Shown: positions 6,348-11,279 of the stretch, piece by piece
How the letters are laid out: each line of letters begins with the position of its first letter
Numbering within the stretch: position 1 is the stretch's first letter
Assembly: GCA_002299795.1 (NCBI GenBank)
Contig: DBNP01000012.1
Span: forward strand, 1 to 13,826
Direction of reading: 5' to 3'
DNA: 13,826 nucleotides
Origin: Candidatus Saccharibacteria bacterium UBA669
GTDB lineage: Bacteria > Patescibacteriota > Saccharimonadia > Saccharimonadales > Saccharimonadaceae
Notes under the pieces: model-generated
What the model was told of the DNA's origin: nothing
Database searches by the model: none
The model's input: only the letters and a program-made list of their open reading frames with translations
Position numbers and translations under genes: made by a program

Positions 6348-6431
6348 GTGAAGCTCAAGTCTATCTACGCGCAAAACTTCCATCACGCTGATCACTTTTC
6401 TAGCTACGGCGACAGTATGCTAATCCTGTAG
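6348..6431 (+). pseudogene. queA: degenerate remnant of a queA 3' end
   Basis: The plus-strand frame from GTG 6348 to TAG 6431 encodes 27 residues ending HFSSYGDSMLIL. Aligned without gaps to residues 317-342 of the QueA in this window, 14 of 26 residues are identical. These include the K-L-K-x-x-Y start and the whole C-terminal block H-F-x-S-Y-G-D-S-M-L-I. The final block also matches in DNA (28 of 33 bases from CACTTTT to the ATC codon), and four of the five differences are synonymous transitions. An in-frame TGA precedes the GTG, and nothing further upstream matches QueA. So this is the last part of a second queA copy whose 5' part has been lost. It points toward tgt, the usual queA neighbour. 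Confidence 0.8.
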
Positions 6432-6437
6432 CCCAAC

Positions 6438-6497
6438 AAAAAAGCAAACTGCCCGTCCCCGAGGGAGCGAGCAGTCGCTACGACCTTGGGAACGGGC
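6438..6497 (-). terminator. Rho-independent terminator of the PQ-loop membrane protein gene
   Basis: The arms 6451-6464 and 6484-6497 form a 14-bp stem (one mismatch, one G-U). Its loop carries a second small hairpin, AGCGA/TCGCT (6466-6479). On the minus strand the stem is followed by AGTTTGC and six T residues (6443-6438). It begins 2 bp after the stop codon at 6500. Confidence 0.85.
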
Positions 6498-6499
6498 AC

Positions 6500-7087
6500 T
6501 TATGAGTCCGAAACTGACACCATTTTCCGCCTCACCATGATGGTGGTTGCCATCAACACGTCACAGAGAAACAGATGTATCGGCGCCAAGTAGAGGAACC
6601 ACTCTGGCGAGCCAACAGCGGCGACGTTAAGCGCCGTGGCTACCGAGCCAAGTCCCCACATCATTAATGGCTCGGACGATGGATCGCGCCAGGTCTTGAT
6701 GAGGCTCAGCGTGATACCGATAGTGTCGGCAACGAGGATACAAATGAGCGCCATCAGCGCTGAGCTCATCGTGAACCACAGCGTGATACTGGCTAGAGCA
6801 ACGATGAGCGCAATAGAGTTTGGCCAGTCAAGTCCTCCCACTCCTCGACCGCGCGTCAGCGACAGGCAAAAGATCGTGAGGTTGACCACCACAAACCAGC
6901 CAAAGACAAACAAGCTGTCGCGCGAGCCGAGGGCGAACTGTGACCAGAAGATCACGAGCGCGGTCATCAGGAAGATGAACCACGTATAGCGATGGGGTTG
7001 CGCTTGACGCCGCCAAATGGCCTTGACATAGCTGAGATCGCTGATCGAAATCAGGATCACCGCAAAAATGCCGATTGCTGCGAGCAC
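6500..7087 (-). CDS. PQ-loop/SWEET-like membrane protein, 195 aa, GTG start
   Basis: A polytopic membrane protein with about seven hydrophobic helices. Two related motifs suggest a duplicated fold. SDLSYVKAIWRR...PHRYTW lies at about 16-36, and DTIGITLSLIKTWRDPSSEP...W at 121-144. This is the pattern of PQ-loop/SWEET-type small-solute carriers, in which Pro and aromatic residues mark each three-helix repeat. Substrate unknown. I choose GTG at 7087 because AGGAGG (7101-7096) lies 8 nt upstream and a complete promoter lies at 7129-7157. The ATG at 7147 would put both promoter -10 and ribosome binding site inside the reading frame. A terminator follows 2 bp after the stop. The gene is divergent from tgt; no shared function is evident. 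Confidence 0.75.
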   Translation of the reverse strand: MLAAIGIFAVILISISDLSYVKAIWRRQAQPHRYTWFIFLMTALVIFWSQFALGSRDSLFVFGWFVVVNLTIFCLSLTRGRGVGGLDWPNSIALIVALASITLWFTMSSALMALICILVADTIGITLSLIKTWRDPSSEPLMMWGLGSVATALNVAAVGSPEWFLYLAPIHLFLCDVLMATTIMVRRKMVSVSDS

Positions 7088-7128
7088 GTGGCTCACCTCC
7101 TCTTTGTGAAAGATCGATTGTCTATACA

Positions 7129-7157
7129 ATTGTAACACTTTTTTCATATATTTACAA
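7129..7157 (-). promoter_or_regulatory. promoter of the PQ-loop membrane protein gene
   Basis: TTGTAA (7157-7152), a 17-bp spacer and TACAAT (7134-7129) on the minus strand. The start is expected near 7122, leaving a leader of about 35 nt with AGGAGG before the GTG. This promoter decides the start-codon choice. Confidence 0.75.
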
Positions 7158-7182
7158 TTTTTTCTTCAAATTACCCCTGTTG

Positions 7183-7191
7183 TGGTAAAGT
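7183..7191 (+). promoter_or_regulatory. tgt extended -10 promoter, leaderless arrangement
   Basis: TGG-TAAAGT ends 8 nt before the tgt ATG at 7200. No Shine-Dalgarno is present between them (AAATAGTA). No good -35 box is visible, as expected for an extended -10 promoter. It is back to back with the PQ-loop gene promoter. Confidence 0.5.
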
Positions 7192-7199
7192 AAATAGTA

Positions 7200-8444
7200 A
7201 TGAACCACGCACTTGCATTTGAAATCTCCCACCAACTCAAAGGCACCCTAGCGCGAGCCGGGGTGATTCATACCCCACATGGCGACATACAAACGCCAGC
7301 CTTTATTGTGGGCGGGACGAAAGCCACAGTCAAAGCCCTGACGCCAGAGCAGGTTGTCGATCTCGGGGGCCAAGCAGTGCTCGCTAACACCTATCACCTC
7401 ATGCTGCGGCCAGGTGCCGAAATCGTACAGCAGGCCGGTGGGCTGGGTAAATTTATGAACTGGACCAGGCCAACGTTCACGGACAGTGGTGGGTTCCAGG
7501 TGTTCAGCCTGGGCGTAGCCTACAAAAAGGGCATTGACGCGGTGTCGCACACCGAAAAGGGCGATACAGCAAACACCGCCGCATCAGGCGATCAGCTAGT
7601 AAAAATCACCGAAAAGGGCGCTCATTTTCGCAGTCATCTCGATGGCCAGAAACTCCTCATGACACCCGAGAGCAGTATGGAGCTCCAGCACCAGATTGGT
7701 GCCGATATTCACATAGCATTTGATGAATGTCCCGCGCCGCTCGTACCACACGACTACCTAGTGGAAGCGGTCGACCGTACTCACGCCTGGGCAGAGCGCT
7801 GCCTCACAAGGCATCAGCAGCTCAATACCGAGCACACCGAGCGCAACGAGCCACTCCAAGCGCTGTATGGCGTCGTGCAGGGCGCCAGGGATGAATCGCT
7901 ACGCAAGCATTCGGCCGAGTTTTTGGGCAGCCGTGAGTTTGACGGGTATGGCATTGGTGGTGTATTTGAACCAGGCGAGATCCCAAGTGTCGTTAAATGG
8001 GTATGCGAAACCCTGCCCGACGACAGGCCACGGCACCTGCTTGGCATGGGCGCCCAGCCCGCCGATCTGTTCCTGGGTGTTGAGCATGGCATCGATACAT
8101 TTGACTGCGTAGCGCCGACCCGCCAGGCGCGCAACGGCGCACTCTATACCTACGAGGGTCGCATCAACATCACTAATGCTAAGTACAAGAATGATTTTAC
8201 GCCGATTGACGATGACTGCGACTGCTATACCTGCCAGCACTACACAAAAGCCTACCTGAACCATCTCTTTAAGTCTGACGAGATCCTTGGCGCAACCCTC
8301 GCCAGCATTCATAATGAGCGCTTTGTCGTACGTACTGTTGATCAAATCCGTGAATCGCTCATCGACGGTAGCTTCTTTGATTTTAAAAAAGATTTTCTCA
8401 CTCGCTATTACGGCGACAAACTTCCTGCCGGCGTCATGCTATAG
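7200..8444 (+). CDS. tgt: tRNA-guanine transglycosylase (bacterial Tgt)
   Basis: Encodes 414 aa. Tgt exchanges guanine-34 of tRNAs with GUN anticodons (Asp, Asn, His, Tyr) for preQ1, the key insertion step in queuosine formation. The active-site block DSGGFQ is at 95-100 (D95 general acid/base). FDECPAP is at 174-180, LYGVVQGA at 222-229, GIGGVFEPGE at 251-260 and HLLGMGAQ at 279-286. The nucleophile block TFDCVAPTR is at 300-308 (D302), and the zinc site is C340, C342, C345 and H371. All key residues are present. Val in the GGV block and the preQ1-type sequence fit a bacterial rather than queuine-specific enzyme, but substrate choice is inferred. The length is somewhat above the usual 370-390, with an extra loop at about 105-135 (KKGIDAVSHTEKGDTANTAA). 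The start is leaderless with no Shine-Dalgarno. Confidence 0.98.
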   Translation: MNHALAFEISHQLKGTLARAGVIHTPHGDIQTPAFIVGGTKATVKALTPEQVVDLGGQAVLANTYHLMLRPGAEIVQQAGGLGKFMNWTRPTFTDSGGFQVFSLGVAYKKGIDAVSHTEKGDTANTAASGDQLVKITEKGAHFRSHLDGQKLLMTPESSMELQHQIGADIHIAFDECPAPLVPHDYLVEAVDRTHAWAERCLTRHQQLNTEHTERNEPLQALYGVVQGARDESLRKHSAEFLGSREFDGYGIGGVFEPGEIPSVVKWVCETLPDDRPRHLLGMGAQPADLFLGVEHGIDTFDCVAPTRQARNGALYTYEGRINITNAKYKNDFTPIDDDCDCYTCQHYTKAYLNHLFKSDEILGATLASIHNERFVVRTVDQIRESLIDGSFFDFKKDFLTRYYGDKLPAGVML

Positions 8445-8511
8445 CCATAGTAAAAGCCCGCTCATTCTCATATTGTGCGAGCTCACCGTTTTACGCTATC
8501 TGCTTGGCTCA

Positions 8512-8569
8512 GTCAATAATCGGCAAGGAGCATTGCCCTTCCGCTTCTGTCGTTTTAGAGATTATTGAC
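8512..8569. repeat. 10-bp perfect inverted repeat flanking a 38-bp spacer, right arm covers a -35 box
   Basis: GTCAATAATC (8512-8521) and GATTATTGAC (8560-8569) are exact inverses. The right arm contains most of the TTGACA -35 box of the 199-aa gene. A minor hairpin, GGCAA/TTGCC, lies just inside the left arm (8522-8537). The structure could form the 3' end of the tgt mRNA or a two-site operator; the sequence does not decide. Confidence 0.5.
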
Positions 8570-8593
8570 AAAAATAGTAAAAAGTATTAAATT
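8565..8593 (+). promoter_or_regulatory. promoter of the 199-aa gene (TTGACA-N17-TAAATT)
   Basis: Perfect -35 TTGACA (8565-8570), a 17-bp spacer and TAAATT (8588-8593). An AT-rich dyad, ATTAAA-N5-TTTAAT (8586-8602), overlaps the -10 box. The leader is about 30 nt and ends with GGGAG. Confidence 0.75.
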
Positions 8594-8628
8594 ATATTTA
8601 ATCTGTTGACGCCTAGGAAAAGGGAGTT

Positions 8629-9228
8629 ATGATGAACAGAAGCTCATTTACCGACACGATTGCCATTCACTATGCAGGGGCGATTGTCGGGGGTCTTGAT
8701 GTTCCGCACGGTCTCTCGAGCTTTAGTGCTCGTCCGCAGGAGTGGGACGCCTTTATCGGCAAACTGGGGGCGCAGATCGCCAAGCAGTCTGATGGCCAGT
8801 TTGTCCTGCGACCAGCATCGCCCTACCTGTTCAAGCTACACCCAATGTGCCCAACGACATACCTGGCGGTCGTGGATGCTCGGCTTTGCGAACCCCCCGA
8901 AATGGTTACGGAGCTAGCCAATGGCATCCGACTGCTCAGTCTGTGCGCCTATGATGGCAACCTGCCCTTCCCCGTTGAGGCTGCGTCGGCCGACGCTATC
9001 GTGCGCGGGCGTGAGGCTGCTGCGGCAAATGCGAAGCGACAAGACGTGGTTGATGTACTCACCACCAAGGTCGACACGCTCTTCGAGCAACTCGGTGCGC
9101 TCATGGGAATGAACCTCGGAGACTTTGTCGAAGCCCTGTCGGCAGATGAACGCACCGCACTGAGTGATGGCGCCTTTGACGAAAAGGCACGAGCACTCGA
9201 AGCCTTCGGCCTCCGCCTTCCACGCTAG
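8629..9228 (+). CDS. unrecognised protein, 199 aa
   Basis: I do not recognise this product. It starts MMNRSSFTDTIAIHYAGAIVGG and has no convincing signal peptide or membrane helix. The first half mixes strands and loops with PASPYLFKLHPMCPTTYLAVVDARL (about 62-86). The second half (about 125-199) is strongly helical and Ala/Glu-rich, possibly coiled-coil (VVDVLTTKVDTLFEQLGAL). GGGAG (8622-8626) lies 2 nt before the first ATG and 5 nt before the adjacent ATG at 8632, so the shorter form may be the true one. The gene is a self-contained unit with a strong promoter and a following hairpin. Convergent with yhhQ. Real gene likely, function unknown. Confidence 0.72.
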   Translation: MMNRSSFTDTIAIHYAGAIVGGLDVPHGLSSFSARPQEWDAFIGKLGAQIAKQSDGQFVLRPASPYLFKLHPMCPTTYLAVVDARLCEPPEMVTELANGIRLLSLCAYDGNLPFPVEAASADAIVRGREAAAANAKRQDVVDVLTTKVDTLFEQLGALMGMNLGDFVEALSADERTALSDGAFDEKARALEAFGLRLPR

Positions 9229-9241
9229 GAAGGCTCACTTT

Positions 9242-9284
9242 ATTCCCCGACTAGGGTACGCATACGCGACCACAGTCGGGGAAT
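9242..9284 (+). terminator. hairpin terminator after the 199-aa gene
   Basis: ATTCCCCGACT (9242-9252) and AGTCGGGGAAT (9274-9284) form an 11-bp perfect stem, 13 bp after the stop codon. The following TATTCATAG is only mildly T-rich on the plus strand. On the other strand AATAAAGTGAG follows, so it does not serve yhhQ clearly. Confidence 0.7.
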
Positions 9285-9305
9285 TATTCATAGGTGGCTA
9301 ATTTG

Positions 9306-9977
9306 CTAATTTAATAGATGGCTCGCTGGTGCTTCATAGACATCCAGCTTCTCGTGCCGCTTGATATGGTGAATGATTCGCATCGTCAGCGGTGAAACAA
9401 TAATTTCTGTACTAATTTTGATCAAAAACACCGTAGCGACAAGCTGCACCATAGCACCGCCGCTCATCGTGCCCGCAAAGGCTAGCAGACTAAACACCGT
9501 TGTATCTACCAAACTACCGATAGCCGAACTGCCGACTAGGCGGTGCCAAAGCTTTTTGCCCTTGGTCTTGATCTTCAGTGTCGCCAGTACATAAGAATTC
9601 ATCAATTCACCGACAAGAATGGCAACGATACTTGCACCGACAATTCGCCAGACTACCCCTAGAATCGCGTCATACGATGATTGGCTAGGCCACTCGGCCT
9701 GCGCCGGCAGCATGCCCACCAGCCAAAACGTCAGGCTGGTCAGTAGCAATGTGCCCACACCAACATACACCAGCGTGCGCATTTTGCGGTAGCCATACAC
9801 TTCTGTCACTATATCACCGATGATATACGCCAGCGGAAAGAGCACCGTACCCGCATCAAACACCAACGGCCCGACCTGTATCATTTTAACACTGGCAATA
9901 TTACTAACAATGAGTGTCATCACAAACAGCCCAACGAGGAGCTCATAGACATGAATTTGCTTTTTACGGAACCACAT
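9306..9977 (-). CDS. yhhQ: queuosine precursor transporter (YhhQ/DUF165, VUT family)
   Basis: Encodes 223 aa with about six membrane helices. YhhQ-family proteins import preQ0 and preQ1 in E. coli. Signatures are FPLAYIIGDIVTEVYGYR (47-64), GELMNSYVLATLK (123-135), RLVGSSAIGSLVDTTVF (146-162) and the final helix with STEIIVSPLT (189-198). The N-terminal cytosolic stretch MWFRKKQIHVYE leads into helix 1. In this window it joins QueA and Tgt, which act on the imported base, so the transport role fits the context well. No de novo genes (queC, queD, queE, queF) are seen here. TATAAT ends 7 nt before the ATG and there is no Shine-Dalgarno, indicating a leaderless mRNA. The exact substrate (preQ0, preQ1 or queuine) is inferred. 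Confidence 0.93.
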   Translation of the reverse strand: MWFRKKQIHVYELLVGLFVMTLIVSNIASVKMIQVGPLVFDAGTVLFPLAYIIGDIVTEVYGYRKMRTLVYVGVGTLLLTSLTFWLVGMLPAQAEWPSQSSYDAILGVVWRIVGASIVAILVGELMNSYVLATLKIKTKGKKLWHRLVGSSAIGSLVDTTVFSLLAFAGTMSGGAMVQLVATVFLIKISTEIIVSPLTMRIIHHIKRHEKLDVYEAPASHLLN

Positions 9978-9984
9978 TGGTTGT

Positions 9985-9990
9985 ATTATA
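9985..9990 (-). promoter_or_regulatory. yhhQ -10 box (TATAAT), leaderless arrangement
   Basis: A perfect TATAAT on the minus strand ends 7 nt before the ATG at 9977, so transcription would begin at the start codon or 1 nt before. The -35 region (TAGTTA at 17 bp) is poor. It is divergent from the 111-aa gene promoter. Confidence 0.65.
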
Positions 9991-10013
9991 CATATATTTT
10001 ATGAATATAACTA

Positions 10014-10042
10014 TTGACTTTTTGTATATTTTTTGTTATAAT
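10014..10042 (+). promoter_or_regulatory. promoter of the 111-aa gene (TTGACT-N17-TATAAT)
   Basis: TTGACT (10014-10019), a 17-bp T-rich spacer and a perfect TATAAT (10037-10042). This is the closest to consensus in the window along with nusA. The leader is about 47 nt and carries AGGAGG (10086-10091). Confidence 0.88.
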
Positions 10043-10095
10043 ATAAATGATTTTATCCGCTTGCAGCTAATCACTGCTCGTACCTAGGAGGCACC

Positions 10096-10431
10096 ATGCC
10101 AACGACAATCCCATCAACCAGCCTGCCGCTGATTCCCTCCGAGCTTCTCGGGGCGCTGCGCTTCAATGCCCCGATGTGGGGCATCAGGCAGCAAAGCATC
10201 GCTGGGGACCCCAAGGCGGTATGGGTCACGCTGTGTGTCGATCTCGGAGTCCAGGTCAGTGTCAAGATTCTGACCAGCGTCGACACCGCACCTGCGCTGA
10301 GTGAGCGCGCCATGCGGCAGTTCACACTGCGACACTCCCCCGAGGGGATTGTCATCGAACAGATCCGCACCGATGGGCTCGGTTACGCCGAGGCCTCCGG
10401 CTGGTCGGTCGCCGTCTCGGCGTCCGCCTAG
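10096..10431 (+). CDS. unrecognised small protein, 111 aa
   Basis: I do not recognise it. It starts MPTTIPSTSLPLIPSELLGALRF and is probably a small soluble protein. Two likely beta-hairpins lie at about 40-60 (AVWVTLCVDLGVQVSVKIL) and 78-108 (TLRHSPEGIVIEQIR ... SGWSVAVSASA). No membrane segment or signal peptide is seen. The expression signals are the best in the window: consensus-like promoter, AGGAGG 4 nt before the ATG, and a long terminator overlapping the stop codon. This suggests abundant, independent expression. The coding sequence is clearly richer in GC than the AT-rich promoter region before it. It could be acquired or simply strongly selected. Function unknown. Confidence 0.75.
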   Translation: MPTTIPSTSLPLIPSELLGALRFNAPMWGIRQQSIAGDPKAVWVTLCVDLGVQVSVKILTSVDTAPALSERAMRQFTLRHSPEGIVIEQIRTDGLGYAEASGWSVAVSASA

Positions 10432-10507
10432 CCCGCGCTTCCCGGGTGGAATAGCATGAGACCCATCTTGTGCACACTCCACCCGGGAAGCCGGGCTTTA
10501 TTTATTT
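10430..10507 (+). terminator. strong Rho-independent terminator of the 111-aa gene
   Basis: CTTCCCGGGTGGA (10438-10450) pairs perfectly with TCCACCCGGGAAG (10478-10490). The stem extends outward through AGCCCG (10430-10435) with CGGGCT (10492-10497). TTTATTTATTT follows. The outer arm begins inside the TAG stop codon. The convergent nuclease gene ends at 10511, 4 bp beyond, so the region separates the two transcripts. Confidence 0.92.
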
Positions 10508-10510
10508 GCG

Positions 10511-11260
10511 TTATTGCGTCGGCAAAGTTTGCGTCGGACAGTTACCAAGCACCTGCTGCATGGCTGCTTTTTCGGGTGGCGTCACCCACAAATTATATTT
10601 TGCTTTCACAGCAATCTGGCGAGCAATATATTGGCAGCGAAAGGCTTTGTTGGCTGGTAGCCACGTGGCGGCGTCACCATCACCCTTTGCTTGGTTGGCC
10701 CCACCATCCACAGCGAGAAGCTCGAGTGGATCGTTCGCGAGCTGGATGCGCAGATCAGCATCAAGTAGCTGTGCTCCCGTTTGCCAGGCGTTGCTCAGCG
10801 CGACAACATGGTCAATTTGTACATCATCACTTGTCTCGGCACCACGAACAAAGGCAATCGTTGCACCCGTATATGGATCGTCCAGTACACCGCTCATTAC
10901 TTTGCAATTCTGCCCAATGACGGTATCGCGTAGATCGCGATTAAGAACAATATTCCTGGTATCACAGCCACCGATACTTAGCCAACCGTCGCCAAACTGC
11001 GCACGCGTATAGCCTGTTTTTGGCGCCCGACCTTTGACAGAGAGCGTGTCGAGCACGGTCGTCGCAAGCTGCGGCGATTCGGCGGCAGTCGGCTGGCTCG
11101 TGGCCGTCACCGCGGGCGGCTGGTCAGGCGCTACGACAGGCTGTTGGTTCTGGTAAAAAAAGGCGCCAACTGCAAGTGCCACCAAAAATGCGCCTAGTAC
11201 TCGCCGACGGCGCAGCGTACTGTGTCTCGTTGCATATTCAAGTTCTGACTCGTACCTCAT
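10511..11260 (-). CDS. membrane-anchored HNH-type nuclease (DUF1524/GmrSD C-terminal family)
   Basis: Encodes 249 aa. A basic N-terminus (RHSTLRRRR, 12-20) precedes one membrane helix (21-36) and a Pro/Thr/Ala-rich linker (40-70), placing the catalytic domain outside the cytoplasm. The domain matches the exported DUF1524 nucleases: GYTRAQFGDGWL (83-94), CDTRNIVLNRDL (99-110), SGVLDDPYTG (123-132), and the core QIDHVVALSNAWQTGAQ (148-164) with D150-H151. Further motifs are ANDPLELLAVDGGANQAKGD (175-194), TWLP (199-202) and the C-terminal KYNLWVTPPE. Four Cys (99, 119, 209, 241) could form disulfides, consistent with export. Its predicted activity is metal-dependent DNA cleavage at the cell surface. 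Roles may be nutrient DNA use or DNA uptake; that is inference. The promoter abuts the ATG (leaderless) and overlaps that of the M1 peptidase. Confidence 0.88.
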   Translation of the reverse strand: MRYESELEYATRHSTLRRRRVLGAFLVALAVGAFFYQNQQPVVAPDQPPAVTATSQPTAAESPQLATTVLDTLSVKGRAPKTGYTRAQFGDGWLSIGGCDTRNIVLNRDLRDTVIGQNCKVMSGVLDDPYTGATIAFVRGAETSDDVQIDHVVALSNAWQTGAQLLDADLRIQLANDPLELLAVDGGANQAKGDGDAATWLPANKAFRCQYIARQIAVKAKYNLWVTPPEKAAMQQVLGNCPTQTLPTQ

Positions 11261-11263
11261 CTC

Positions 11264-11272
11264 TGCTACAAT
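11264..11272 (+). promoter_or_regulatory. aminopeptidase extended -10 promoter, leaderless arrangement
   Basis: TGC-TACAAT ends 7 nt before the ATG at 11280, so the transcript should start at the ATG. There is no Shine-Dalgarno. The -35 position (TCTGAC at 17 bp) is weak. Confidence 0.68.
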
Positions 11273-11278
11273 ATATCA
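11270..11278 (-). promoter_or_regulatory. nuclease extended -10 promoter overlapping the aminopeptidase promoter
   Basis: On the minus strand TGA-TATATT (11278-11270) ends 9 nt before the ATG at 11260. It shares bases 11270-11272 with the plus-strand TACAAT, so RNA polymerase could occupy only one of the two at a time. Confidence 0.6.
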
Positions 11279-11279
11279 T

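Noticed and set aside
7088..7147. ATG 7147 as the start of the PQ-loop protein
   Set aside because: The promoter -10 box and the Shine-Dalgarno lie inside this stretch; GTG 7087 fits both.
7150..7200. preQ1 riboswitch ahead of tgt, queA or yhhQ
   Set aside because: The promoters abut the start codons, leaving no leader, and no preQ1-I-like hairpin plus A-rich tail is visible upstream.
8522..8537. Small hairpin GGCAA/TTGCC as a tgt terminator
   Set aside because: The stem has only 5 bp and no T-run follows; kept only as a detail of the larger inverted repeat.
10456..11012. Two plus-strand open frames opposite the nuclease gene
   Set aside because: They begin inside the terminator of the 111-aa gene and overlap a recognisable DUF1524 nuclease on the other strand.
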